Of a stretch of 64,000 bases of DNA, positions 50,722-58,668 are shown piece after piece. The position numbers and the translations under genes were made by a program. The stretch is from Sphingomonas trueperi. GTDB taxonomy: Bacteria > Pseudomonadota > Alphaproteobacteria > Sphingomonadales > Sphingomonadaceae. Position 1 is the first letter of the stretch. Every line of letters begins with the position of its first letter. Where the stretch lies: positions 62,001 through 126,000 of the forward strand of contig NZ_JAATJB010000001.1 in the NCBI RefSeq assembly GCF_011927635.1, in the 5' to 3' direction. The notes beneath the pieces were generated by a model. The model ran no database searches, had not been told where the DNA came from, and saw nothing but the letters and a program-made list of their open reading frames with translations.

Positions 50722-52976
50722 TCGCGGATCTCCACCAGCGGGACCGAGGCGGCGGCCCCGGCAAGGAAGGTCGCGCGGCTGACGCGCAATTGGTCCTCGG
50801 CGAAGCGCACCGGCACGTCGAACAGGAAGGAAGCGGTGAGCTTCACGCCTGCTGCGGGCACGACGTCGAGCGTCACCACCCCGCCATCGCCGAGGGTGAA
50901 GGCCGAGGTCGCCACGCCATTGAGCTTGAGCGCCACGGTGCCCGCCACCGGCCGGGTGATCCGCCGCACCGTCTCGCCATAGCTCTTGATGAGCTGGAAG
51001 CGCGCGGTCTGGCCGTCGCCGGTGCCGAGCAGCTGGTCCTTCGCCTCATAGTCGAAGGGGTCGCGCAGCCGGAACCCGCGCGCCGGCCCCATCCGCGCCC
51101 GGTAGAAGCCGAGCAGCGCCGCGATGTCCGCCTCGGAGCGGACGCCGGGCCCGACATCATAGCGGGTCCGCGCCTGCGCCCAGGCGGCGTTGCGCCGCTC
51201 GGCGCCGCCCGCGCTGGTGACGATCGCGGTGGAGAGCTCGGGCACCACCTCGGCCTCGCGGCCGAGCGCGATCGGAAAGGACACGTCGTCGAAGGGCGTC
51301 AAATCCGCCTCCTGGTCGAAATGGGTGAAACCGTCGCGCGCCACCTGCGGCAGCGCCCACACGAAGGTCGCCGCGACCCCGCGCGCGCGGCCGCGCTCGG
51401 CGGCTTCCGCGATCGCGCGCCACTGGAGCCGGTCCTCGGCGCGCAGCACGAAGCCGGCGAGATAATGCTGCCGCGCCGCCGGATAGCCGAGCCGCGCCTG
51501 CGCCGCCGCGACCGCCCGCTCTGAGGCCGCCGCATTGCCTGCCGCCGCCCAGTCATAATCCTCGAGCTGGAGCACATCGAAGGCGGGCGAGGCCCAGCCG
51601 ACCGGCATGTTGGCGCGCTTCGCCTCCGGCATCGCGGGATCGAGCACGGTCGGCAGATAGGTGAGCAGCAGCACCTGCGCTTCCGGCGCGGCGGCCTTCA
51701 CCGCGTCGCGCAGTGCCAGCGTCGAGGCCGCCAGCAACGCCCCCGCCGCATCGAGCACGGCGGTGTTTACCGTACCCTTCAGATTCTGCGCTGCGGGGTT
51801 ATCCAGCGCCGCCTGCGCCGCCGCGTCGTGGATGCACAGGCGCCCATCGGCCATCACCCACCACCACGGCTCACCCACCTGAAACTTCACCGCCAGCCCC
51901 GCCGCCTGCGCGGTACCGACGAACGCCAGCGCCACCGCGCGCAGATAGGCCATCGCCCCGGCGTGCGCGGGCGAGAGCAAGGTCGAGGGCGGACTCCACC
52001 CGGTCAGCGCCGGGCTGCCGTCGGCGGCGCGCTGCTTCCAGTCGCCCCAGCAATGCTGGTCGAGCAGCTCGTAGCTCAGCGACCAGATCACGCCATAGCC
52101 GAGCGCCTTGGCCCGCGCGGCAAAGTCCGCATGCCAGGCCGCGCAGGCCCGGTTGAGCGCCCCGCCGGCCAGGCTCGCATAGAAGCCCCCCGAGGCGGGT
52201 TCGAGCCGGAAATAATGGCTCATGCCGACATAATGGAGAATGTCGCCGCGATAGCCGAGCTGCAGGACGTTCCGCAGCAGCCGCGCCGGCGTCTGGTTGT
52301 AGCCGTCGTCATAGCCGGTCGCGATCGACAGGCCGTGCTCGGGCACCACCACGTCGCCGATCGCCAGCACCGATCCCGGCCCGTCGCAGGCGATGCCGGT
52401 CAGCGCCACCCAGCCCTCGCTCGCCGCCGCCAGCGGCATGGTGTCGCCCGCGACATAGCCCGGCGGCACCAGCGAGACGAACATCCGGTCGACATCCCCG
52501 GCCCAGACCGGATCCGCCTCGCCCGGCAGCAGGAAGCCGCCCGCGACATCCGCAAAGTCGATCGTCACCTCGGCATCGTCGGCCGCGCCGCTGGCATAGT
52601 TCCACAGCCGCACATACCAGGCGCGCGGCGCGCCGCCTGCATCCCGCCCCTCGATCGTCAGCACCGGGCCGTTGACCGCGTCGAGCGCGATCACCCCGGA
52701 CGAGCGCCAGCGGAACCGCAGCCGGCAACCGCGAAAGTCGCGCGCGGTAGCGTACGCAAGCAGCGGATGGTCCCAACGGTCCTCGGCCTCCCAGATCAGC
52801 CCGGCGAGATCGCCGCGCCGCTGGAACACCAGGTCGACGCGCAGCGCATCGGGCGCGGTGGTGACCACGCTCGCCATCATCGGCCGGGGAAAGTTGACCG
52901 TCCAATAGACCGGATCGAAGCGGCTGATCACCCCCGTCGCCTGGTCGCGCCGCCGCGCGGCGAGCCACCAGCCCAT
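50718..52976 (-). CDS. DUF2460 distal tail protein (gp12-like) with large N-terminal hydrolase-like extension
   Basis: A 752-residue protein. The last 186 residues (about 567-752) are a DUF2460/TIGR02217 domain: FPIALGREAEVVPELSTAIV (20 residues), RRNAAWAQARTRYDVGPGV, FYRARMGPARGFRLRDPFDY (20 residues). In R. capsulatus the gp12 protein is only this part. The extra about 565 residues are a beta-rich domain (about 1-235) and an alpha/beta domain with TGYDDGYNQTPARLLRNVLQ (20 residues), GYGVIWSLSYELLDQHCWGD (20 residues), VGEPWWWVMADGR and YLPTVLD, looking like a TIM-barrel glycoside hydrolase. This could move the wall-active or carbohydrate-binding domain to another tail ring. The start overlaps the tape-measure stop (TGATG). 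Confidence 0.8.
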   Translation of the reverse strand: MGWWLAARRRDQATGVISRFDPVYWTVNFPRPMMASVVTTAPDALRVDLVFQRRGDLAGLIWEAEDRWDHPLLAYATARDFRGCRLRFRWRSSGVIALDAVNGPVLTIEGRDAGGAPRAWYVRLWNYASGAADDAEVTIDFADVAGGFLLPGEADPVWAGDVDRMFVSLVPPGYVAGDTMPLAAASEGWVALTGIACDGPGSVLAIGDVVVPEHGLSIATGYDDGYNQTPARLLRNVLQLGYRGDILHYVGMSHYFRLEPASGGFYASLAGGALNRACAAWHADFAARAKALGYGVIWSLSYELLDQHCWGDWKQRAADGSPALTGWSPPSTLLSPAHAGAMAYLRAVALAFVGTAQAAGLAVKFQVGEPWWWVMADGRLCIHDAAAQAALDNPAAQNLKGTVNTAVLDAAGALLAASTLALRDAVKAAAPEAQVLLLTYLPTVLDPAMPEAKRANMPVGWASPAFDVLQLEDYDWAAAGNAAASERAVAAAQARLGYPAARQHYLAGFVLRAEDRLQWRAIAEAAERGRARGVAATFVWALPQVARDGFTHFDQEADLTPFDDVSFPIALGREAEVVPELSTAIVTSAGGAERRNAAWAQARTRYDVGPGVRSEADIAALLGFYRARMGPARGFRLRDPFDYEAKDQLLGTGDGQTARFQLIKSYGETVRRITRPVAGTVALKLNGVATSAFTLGDGGVVTLDVVPAAGVKLTASFLFDVPVRFAEDQLRVSRATFLAGAAASVPLVEIRE

Positions 52977-53536
52977 CAGTCGAGCCCCGCCAGTGCCGAG
53001 CGCACCGCCCGCGCCACCTGCCGGCTCGATTGCGCCAGCGCCCTGGGCGCGGCATCGGCGGCGGCGTTGACCGTGATCGACACGCGCACGTCGCGCCCAC
53101 CACCCTGCCCGCTGGCGGGCGCCACCTGCCCCGCGCTGGTCGGCACGAACAGCTCGGGCCCGCGCTCGCCGACCCAATAGGGGCGCCCCGGGCTCACCGG
53201 CCCGCCGGTCGCGCGGCCGGGCAGCCCGAGCAGCCCGCCGAGCAGCGACAGCACGCCGCCCGCGCTCTCGCCCCCGCGGCTCGAGGGCAAGCTGATGCCC
53301 ATCGCCGACTTGGCGATCTCTTCCAGCGCGCGGATCGCGATCTTGGCGAGATCGTCGAAGCCGAGCTTGCCGGTCTGCACCGCGCGCAGCAGCGTCGTCT
53401 CGATCGTCTTGCCCGCCCGGTCGACGCCCGTGGCCAGCGGCCCTTCCAGCGTGCCGCGCATCGCATCCACGTCGCGCGCGAAGCCCGCGGTATCGGCCCG
53501 CACCGACACCACCAGCCGTTCGATTTCCTCATCCAT
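52976..53536 (-). CDS. Short tail tape-measure protein, GTA gp11-like
   Basis: A 186-residue protein. The N-terminal LVVSVRADTAGFARDVDAMR (20 residues) and the later LGFDDLAKIAIRALEEIAKS (20 residues) and RATGGPVSPGRPYWVGERGP (20 residues) match GTA gp11. Tape-measure length sets tail length, so this particle should have a short tail, as in RcGTA. The 'GERGPELFVP' phrase is common in tape-measure ends. It overlaps the chaperone gene by eight bases. Confidence 0.88.
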   Translation of the reverse strand: MDEEIERLVVSVRADTAGFARDVDAMRGTLEGPLATGVDRAGKTIETTLLRAVQTGKLGFDDLAKIAIRALEEIAKSAMGISLPSSRGGESAGGVLSLLGGLLGLPGRATGGPVSPGRPYWVGERGPELFVPTSAGQVAPASGQGGGRDVRVSITVNAAADAAPRALAQSSRQVARAVRSALAGLD

Positions 53537-53723
53537 CGGGAAACTGCTCCTGCAATCGTGCGATCAGGTCCGCGCTCGGCGGCTCCCCCGCCTCGGGCAT
53601 GGCGGCGGCCAGCAGCGCGGCGAGCTCGGCCGGGGTCGCTCGCCAGAACCGATCGGGGCTCCAGCCGAAGGCGAGCCCCGCCAGTCCGGCCAGCCGCCCG
53701 GCGGCCTCGGCGAAGCTCGTCAC
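53529..53723 (-). CDS. Phage tail assembly chaperone, rcc01693-like
   Basis: A 64-residue protein. GLAFGWSPDRFWRATPAELA (20 residues) is the family mark of TIGR02216 tail assembly chaperones found between gp10 and gp11 in GTAs. It overlaps both neighbours. Too small for further detail. Confidence 0.85.
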   Translation of the reverse strand: MTSFAEAAGRLAGLAGLAFGWSPDRFWRATPAELAALLAAAMPEAGEPPSADLIARLQEQFPDG

Positions 53724-54034
53724 CGCCCCGCCAGGATCTGGCCGATCAGCGCCTTGAGCGCGGGCGTCGCCGCCACCAGCCCGGCTTCGGCCACGCCTTC
53801 GGAAAAGGCTTCGCGCGTCATGCCCTCGGGGGCCGCCTTGAGGCAGTGCCAGAACAGCGCGACCATCTCGCCCAGCGCCAGCCGCCCTGCTGCGGCACGC
53901 TCGACCAGCGCGAACAGCGGGCCCAGCTCGGCCTCGGCGGCGACCAGCGCCTCGAAGCTCGGCCGCAGGACGAGCGGCACCCCGCCCACCCGCAGGGTCG
54001 CCTCGCCGCGCACCGGATTGGCCGTGCCGGTCAT
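53720..54034 (-). CDS. GTA gp10-like tail assembly protein
   Basis: A 104-residue protein with NPVRGEATLRVGGVPLVLRP (20 residues) then SFEALVAAEAELGPLFALVE (20 residues). This matches the GTA gp10 (DUF3356-like) family, a probable tail chaperone whose frame follows the major tail protein. It overlaps gp9-like and chaperone genes by four bases. Confidence 0.85.
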   Translation of the reverse strand: MTGTANPVRGEATLRVGGVPLVLRPSFEALVAAEAELGPLFALVERAAAGRLALGEMVALFWHCLKAAPEGMTREAFSEGVAEAGLVAATPALKALIGQILAGR

Positions 54035-54438
54035 GCGCTCACCACCGGCCCGGAGCTTTCCAGGCTCAGCGTGTAGCTGCGCTCGCCGTTGAAATCGCCG
54101 GCATAATCGAGCCTCGTCACGAGGAACTTGCCCGTCATCGTCTCGCCGCTCTCGAAGCTCAGCCGATAATCGTCGAGCGCGCCGGCGAGCGCATTGGCCT
54201 TCACGCGGACCTCGGCCGTCGATCCGGTGAACACGCCCGCGGCGGACACGCTCACCGATCGCACCCCGGCGCCGGACAGCAGCTCGCGCCAGCCGCCCGA
54301 ATCCTTGCTGGTGATCGCCACCGCCTCGCCGTTCACCGAAAGCTGCGTCGTCCGCAGCCCCGCCACGGTGGCATAGACCACCGGCGTCGCGCCATTGCCC
54401 ACCTTGAGCAGGAAGGCACTGCCTTTTTCCGCTGCCAT
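54031..54438 (-). CDS. Major tail protein, GTA gp9-like
   Basis: A 135-residue tail-tube protein. EKGSAFLLKVGNGATPVVYA (20 residues), VAGLRTTQLSVNGEAVAITS (20 residues) and DSGGWRELLSGAGVRSVSVS (20 residues) are typical of GTA gp9 and the TP901-1 major tail family. The chosen ATG 54438 has a strong ribosome site (caggagacgaac). A repeat-filled gap of 174 bases separates it from gp8, so its mRNA region may be processed or newly promoted. Confidence 0.92.
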   Translation of the reverse strand: MAAEKGSAFLLKVGNGATPVVYATVAGLRTTQLSVNGEAVAITSKDSGGWRELLSGAGVRSVSVSAAGVFTGSTAEVRVKANALAGALDDYRLSFESGETMTGKFLVTRLDYAGDFNGERSYTLSLESSGPVVSA

Positions 54439-54472
54439 GTTCGTCTCCTGTTGGTTGTTTGGGGGGGGGCTT

Positions 54473-54610
54473 GCCCCCTCCACCACCGCCTTCGGCGGCG
54501 GTCCCCCTCCCCAGCTTCGCGGGAGAGGAAACCCTTGTGCGGATAGCGTCTCCTCCACCGCGAAGCGGGGGAGGGGGACCGCGCCGCGCCAGCGGCGTGG
54601 TGGAGGGGGC
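54473..54610. repeat. Paired inverted GC-rich palindromic repeats (BIME-like), copy A
   Basis: Two units in opposite orientation fill the gap between gp8- and gp9-like genes. Unit one reads cccctccaccac, a hairpin arm, then ggtccccctccc (about 54473-54512). Unit two is its reverse, gggggagggggacc, hairpin, ggtggaggggg (about 54565-54610). The same flank words recur at 60749-60909. They resemble mobile palindromic (REP/BIME) elements common in sphingomonad intergenic DNA. Confidence 0.75.
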
Positions 54611-54612
54611 AA

Positions 54613-55014
54613 TCACCCGCCCCGCAGCATCCGCACCCGGTGCTCGACCACCGCCGTCACCCCGCTCGCGCCCTCGTCGACTACCCGCGTGCGGACCAGC
54701 ACCCGGCTGACGATCCGCCAGCCGCCGCCGAGCGCCGCCGGCATTGCCGCGATCGCCGCCTCGACATCCGCGGCGAGCGCCCGCACCCGCTGCCGCGTCG
54801 CGCCGGAATCGCGCACCAGCACCGCGGTGCGCACCTCGCGGCCGTCCTGGTCCTTGGTGCTCCAGTCGGTCAGGATCGCCTCGTCAACCAGCAGATAGGG
54901 CCGCACCGCGCGCTGCGGCGGCGCATCGAACACGCCGTTCACCGGCGCCGACAAGGCCCCCGTGCCGGTCAGCACTGCGCGCATCGCCGCAGTGATCGCT
55001 TCCTGCGGGCTCAT
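54613..55014 (-). CDS. DUF3168 tail completion protein, GTA gp8-like
   Basis: A 133-residue protein with SPQEAITAAMRAVLTGTGAL (20 residues), VFDAPPQRAVRPYLLVDEAI (20 residues) and WSTKDQDGREVRTAVLVRDS (20 residues), matching DUF3168 (GTA gp8, tail terminator). It overlaps the small upstream gene by four bases (ATGA). Confidence 0.9.
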   Translation of the reverse strand: MSPQEAITAAMRAVLTGTGALSAPVNGVFDAPPQRAVRPYLLVDEAILTDWSTKDQDGREVRTAVLVRDSGATRQRVRALAADVEAAIAAMPAALGGGWRIVSRVLVRTRVVDEGASGVTAVVEHRVRMLRGG

Positions 55015-55220
55015 CGCAGCAGCCCTCCCAGCCAGCGCAGCGCCGGGTCGGCGAGCCAGCGCCGCCACAGCCCGCGCCCCGCCAGCGTGACCGCGCTGCC
55101 CTCGACCGTGACCGACACGGCCGGCACCGCTTCGCGCACCCGCTCGGCCAATCGCCCGGCCGCGTCCGAGGCCGCCGCGCGGCCGGTGGTTTCGGCGCGC
55201 GCCTTCAGCTGCTCCAGCAT
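55011..55220 (-). CDS. Small protein at gp7 position
   Basis: A 69-residue protein from ATG 55220: LEQLKARAETTGRAAASDAA (20 residues) then RLAERVREAVPAVSVTVEGS (20 residues). It overlaps both neighbours (16 bases with gp6-like, 4 with gp8-like). RcGTA gp7 is a longer head-tail adaptor; here the gene is shorter and looks like the helix plus strands of HK97-gp10-type proteins. Function by position only. Confidence 0.6.
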   Translation of the reverse strand: MLEQLKARAETTGRAAASDAAGRLAERVREAVPAVSVTVEGSAVTLAGRGLWRRWLADPALRWLGGLLR

Positions 55221-55771
55221 TGCCGCCTTGCTCCTGCCATCAGCTGCAGCCGCCGCCACGGCCGCCAGAATGCCACCACCGCCGCGGGCGGCACCGATGC
55301 GTCGCCGCGCGCCTCGAGCAGATGCGCCGCGAGCAGCACCACGCCTTGCGCGAGCGGCGGCGGCAGATTGTCCCAGCCCGGCGCGGTGCCCGCGACGAAA
55401 GTCACGCGCACCCGCGCCGGCACCGTCGACGGCGCCAGCCGCACCCAGCCCTCGCCGCGCGCATCCAGATCGATCGTGTACGCCGTCACCGGCAGCGCCG
55501 TCGCCGTGCCGGCGGCATCGACCGTCTCCACCGCGCCGATCGCGGTCACCGGCGCCACCGGCAGCCGCTGCCAATCGGGCGAGCGGGCGAGCCAGGCCTG
55601 CCACTGGCGCGCGATCCAGGCGGTGCCGGTAAAGGCCTCGCCCAGCGCCAGCGCGGTCTGGACCGCGGCGGTGACGGCGGCATCGTCGGTGCCGTTCGCC
55701 ATGCGCAGATAGTCCTTCACCGCCGCGCACGCGCTCGCGATCGCCGCCGCCGGAAAGGGCGGTGCGTCCAT
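55205..55771 (-). CDS. Head-tail connector protein, GTA gp6-like
   Basis: A 188-residue protein with VKDYLRMANGTDDAAVTAAV (20 residues), ALGEAFTGTAWIARQWQAWL (20 residues) and DNLPPPLAQGVVLLAAHLLE (20 residues), the TIGR02215/gp6 pattern. It should form the adaptor ring below the portal. A good ribosome site (agggagaag) precedes ATG 55771. Confidence 0.9.
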   Translation of the reverse strand: MDAPPFPAAAIASACAAVKDYLRMANGTDDAAVTAAVQTALALGEAFTGTAWIARQWQAWLARSPDWQRLPVAPVTAIGAVETVDAAGTATALPVTAYTIDLDARGEGWVRLAPSTVPARVRVTFVAGTAPGWDNLPPPLAQGVVLLAAHLLEARGDASVPPAAVVAFWRPWRRLQLMAGARRQCWSS

Positions 55772-55832
55772 GGTTCTTCTCCCTCTGTTGGTTGCCGCCG
55801 CGCGTTACTGCGGCCCCGGCTCAGGCCCCGGC

Positions 55833-55955
55833 TCAGGCGCCGGCTTCCGCCTCGGCCTCCAGCGTCCGGTTCTCGCCCGGATCATAGGGGGACGTGCCGT
55901 CCCATTCGATCCGGTTGACCACCTCGCCCGCCTCGATCACTCGATAGACCGCCAT
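55833..55955 (-). CDS. Small hypothetical protein after Gly-rich fibre gene
   Basis: A 40-residue protein, AVYRVIEAGEVVNRIEWDGT (20 residues) with an acidic end. It starts 11 bases after the fibre gene stop. The pattern 'VxAGxVVNxIxWDG' is like small proteins found after tail-fibre genes (often seen as fibre accessory proteins), so it is probably real. Function unknown. Confidence 0.55.
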   Translation of the reverse strand: MAVYRVIEAGEVVNRIEWDGTSPYDPGENRTLEAEAEAGA

Positions 55956-55966
55956 CGCCCCGCTCC

Positions 55967-57187
55967 TCAGCCGAAGGTCCAGGTGACGCGCACCTCGCCG
56001 CGCCCGCCATTGCCGCCCGCGCCTGGCGAGAAGCCGGTGTCGCACGCGCCCCCGCCGCCGCCGCCACCGCCGGGGGTACCACCGCCCCCCCCGGCGCCGG
56101 CATTGCCGATCAGGTTGCCGGAAAAGCCGCCACCGCCGCCCGCGCCGCCGGACTGCACTGCAGGATCGGCGGCGGCACCCGCGCCGCCGGCGGGGACCGT
56201 CGCCGTGCCCGCCGTCCCGCCCGCAGGCGGCGCGGCGGCATGGCTCGATCCCGCGCCACCGGCCGCCGCACCCCGCGCGACATTGCTCGCATCGAGGCTC
56301 GCGCCCGCGCCGCCGCCGCCGGTGGCGCCGTTGCCGCCCAGCCCCGCGGTCGCGGTCGAGGCGCTGGCCCCGCCGCTGCCCACCGCGCCGAAGGTGCCGA
56401 CGGGCAACGTGGCGCCGCCGCTCGCATTGGCGGCCTGGCCCGCGCCGCCGCCATTGCCGCCATCGGCGCGGATCAGCGCGCCCAGCAGGCTCGCGCCGCC
56501 GCCGCCGCCGGCGACGCCGTTCGCAGCGGCGGTGCCCGGCGAAGGACCGCCATTGCCGCCCGCCCCCACCGTCACCGACTCGGAGGTCCCATGCGCGGCG
56601 GCGGCGAAGCGCAGCAGCTGCACCATGCCGCCGCCACCGCCCCCGCCGCCGGTGCGGATCGACCCGTTGGCACCGCAACGCCCGGAGCCGCCACCCCCGC
56701 CCCCGCCGACCGCCATCACCTCCAGCCCGGTCGCCAGCGGGGGCCGGGTACTGGTGGCGGAGCTGGCATAGACGATCCGCAGCGGCGCGATCCGCCAGTC
56801 GAACGCCTCCCACGCGCCCTGCCACCAGACGAACCACGCCGCGTCGCCCTGCGCCGACAGCCACGCGACGTCGCTTGCGGACGCATTGCGCACGGTCACC
56901 CGATTGCCGCTGGCATCGCCCTTGTGGACGCGCAGGAAGTCGCCCTCGCGCACCGCGCTCGCCGGCAGGGTGATTGCGAAAGCGCCGCCGCTCGCATCGG
57001 CGCGGATCGAGCTGCCGCAATCGTCGCTCGACGCCGTATAGGCGGCGGTCTTCTCGATCTCGGGCAGCCGCGCGGCGCCGTCATAGAGTTCGTCGAAATT
57101 GGCGTTCGCCTTGATCCAGGCGGCACGCTCGGTATCGCCGGTGCCGTCGTTCGCGGCGGACCCGACATTGATGCTCTGCTTGGCCAT
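55967..57187 (-). CDS. Gly-rich spike/fibre protein
   Basis: A 406-residue protein. The N-terminal QSINVGSAANDGTGDTERAA (20 residues) then WIKANANFDELYDGAARLPE (20 residues) is the usual start of phage tail-fibre/spike proteins. From about residue 190 to the end it is a low-complexity Gly/Ala/Ser region with many glycine runs, similar to glycine-rich adhesins of T4-like phages that form polyglycine helices. It lies three bases after a small gene and near the spike-base gene, directly downstream of the capsid. It may be a head spike like RcGTA GhsB rather than a tail fibre. Confidence 0.7.
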   Translation of the reverse strand: MAKQSINVGSAANDGTGDTERAAWIKANANFDELYDGAARLPEIEKTAAYTASSDDCGSSIRADASGGAFAITLPASAVREGDFLRVHKGDASGNRVTVRNASASDVAWLSAQGDAAWFVWWQGAWEAFDWRIAPLRIVYASSATSTRPPLATGLEVMAVGGGGGGGSGRCGANGSIRTGGGGGGGGMVQLLRFAAAAHGTSESVTVGAGGNGGPSPGTAAANGVAGGGGGASLLGALIRADGGNGGGAGQAANASGGATLPVGTFGAVGSGGASASTATAGLGGNGATGGGGAGASLDASNVARGAAAGGAGSSHAAAPPAGGTAGTATVPAGGAGAAADPAVQSGGAGGGGGFSGNLIGNAGAGGGGGTPGGGGGGGGACDTGFSPGAGGNGGRGEVRVTWTFG

Positions 57188-57189
57188 GC

Positions 57190-57327
57190 TCAGCTCCTGT
57201 CGGTGCTGCGCAGCGTGGAATCCACGGTGCTGGTGGTGCGGTCGACCCGCGTCGAGAGCCCAGCCCCCGCCGGCGGCGGCGCACGCCGGCGCGCCGCCGC
57301 CGGGAGGGACAGCGAAAGCCCGTCCAT
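57190..57327 (-). CDS. Small basic protein in spike module
   Basis: A 45-residue Arg/Ser/Thr-rich protein (begins DGLSLSLPAAARRRAPPPAG). It shares a TGATG junction with the spike-base gene and ends two bases before the fibre gene start. The compact spacing supports it as real. No family recognised. Confidence 0.45.
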   Translation of the reverse strand: MDGLSLSLPAAARRRAPPPAGAGLSTRVDRTTSTVDSTLRSTDRS

Positions 57328-57593
57328 CAGTAGAGCGCCAGCAGGTCGGCGGCGGTGGTGCCGGTCGCCCGCACATAGCGCGCGCGGAACGGCAGGATCG
57401 TGCCGCTGGCCACGTTCTTCCACACCGTGTCGACGCTGCCGTTGACCCCGCGCATCGTCACCGCGCCGCCGGTGCCGACATAAAGCGCCTTGGGGATGTC
57501 GGTCAGCGCCGTGGTGTCGCTCGGCACCACCGGGATCGCAGAGGTCGCCGGGGCCGCGACATGGTCGGCCCGGTTTGCGAAACTGTCTGCCAT
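57327..57593 (-). CDS. Spike base protein, RCAP_Rcc01079 (GhsA)-like
   Basis: An 88-residue protein: DHVAAPATSAIPVVPSDTTA (20 residues), DIPKALYVGTGGAVTMRGVN (20 residues), GTILPFRARYVRATGTTAAD (20 residues) and LLALY at the end. The pattern 'VTPSD..DL...RALYVG' and 'LP.R..RV.ATGTTA..I.ALY' is the one I know from rcc01079-type proteins, which form the base of head spikes on RcGTA. A strong ribosome site (ggaggagg) lies before the ATG, 16 bases after the capsid stop. In R. capsulatus the spike genes are outside the main cluster; here they follow the capsid gene. Confidence 0.75.
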   Translation of the reverse strand: MADSFANRADHVAAPATSAIPVVPSDTTALTDIPKALYVGTGGAVTMRGVNGSVDTVWKNVASGTILPFRARYVRATGTTAADLLALY

Positions 57594-57609
57594 TGGTTCC
57601 TCCTCCGGC

Positions 57610-58635
57610 TCAGTTCGCGGCGAACTTGAGGAGCTTGATCGCCTCCGAATTGCTCACCATGCCGCCCAGCCGCTTGGTCGCGTAGAAATGGACGAAGGGC
57701 TTGTTCGAATAGGGATCGCGCAGCAGCTGGGTGTCGCCGCGCTCGGCGATCAGATAGCCCGCCTGGAAATTGCCGAAGGCGACCGAGAAGGCGTTGGCGG
57801 CGATGTCCGGCATGTCCTCGGCCTCGACCACCGGATACCCCAGCAGCGTCGCCGGCTGGCCCGCGGCGATGCCGGGCTGCCAGAGCATCTGGCCGTCGCT
57901 GGTCTTGAACTTGCGGATCCGCGCGAGCGTCGCCGAATTCATCACCCAGCTCGCCCCCTGGCGATAGGGCGCGCGCAGCGCCTGGACCAGGTCGATCAGC
58001 TTCTCTTCCGGGTTCGCCGCGAAGGCACCCGCCGCGCCGGTAGCCAGATATTGCAGCGTGCCGAAGGCGCGGGTCGCATCCGCCGCCGTCGAGGTCGGCA
58101 CCGCGAGGAAGCCCTTGGGCTGGTTGGTGCCGCTGCCGCTGACGAACGCCGTGCCCTCGGCCTGGGCGAATTCGCGGGCGATCTCGCCGGCCAGCCAGCT
58201 TTCCACGTCGAACATCGCGTCGTCGAGCATCGCCTGACTCGCCGCCGGGTTGGCGTAGAGCTCGCCGAAGGGCGGCGCGACTTCGTTGAACACCGGCGTC
58301 GCGGTGACCGGGCGCGCCGCGGTCTCGGACGCCCAGCCGCTGTCGAAGCCGCCGCTCGCGACCAGCTTGCGATAGCCGCTCGACCCCACCTTCACGACAT
58401 TGGCGATGCTGCGGATCGGCGAGATCGCCTGCAGCGTCGCGTCGATCTGCGCGTCGATCTCGCGCGGCACCGCATAGCCGCCCTCGGCGCCGCTCGCACC
58501 CGACAGCGCCTTGGTCTCCACGCCGCCGCGCAGATAGCCGTCGAACGCCGCGCTGGAGACCGGCCGGCCACCGGCCAGCATCGGCCGCACCGGCGGCAGC
58601 GTCACCTGTTCGAAGCTCGTTTCCATCGCATCCAT
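57610..58635 (-). CDS. HK97-fold major capsid protein, GTA gp5-like
   Basis: A 341-residue capsid protein. FDGYLRGGVETKALSGASGA (20 residues), EGGYAVPREIDAQIDATLQA (20 residues), ISPIRSIANVVKVGSSGYRK (20 residues) and FVSGSGTNQPKGFLA are classic HK97/phage_capsid features. It is somewhat shorter than RcGTA gp5 (about 400), with a short N-terminal scaffold-like part. The ribosome site gggagaag precedes ATG 58635. The prohead protease gene lies directly upstream. Confidence 0.95.
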   Translation of the reverse strand: MDAMETSFEQVTLPPVRPMLAGGRPVSSAAFDGYLRGGVETKALSGASGAEGGYAVPREIDAQIDATLQAISPIRSIANVVKVGSSGYRKLVASGGFDSGWASETAARPVTATPVFNEVAPPFGELYANPAASQAMLDDAMFDVESWLAGEIAREFAQAEGTAFVSGSGTNQPKGFLAVPTSTAADATRAFGTLQYLATGAAGAFAANPEEKLIDLVQALRAPYRQGASWVMNSATLARIRKFKTSDGQMLWQPGIAAGQPATLLGYPVVEAEDMPDIAANAFSVAFGNFQAGYLIAERGDTQLLRDPYSNKPFVHFYATKRLGGMVSNSEAIKLLKFAAN

Positions 58636-58668
58636 GGTCTTCTCCCACCTCAGAAAATCGGAAAAAAC

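Noticed and set aside
54473..54610. CRISPR array
   Set aside because: The repeats are inverted palindromic pairs, not evenly spaced direct repeats with unique spacers.
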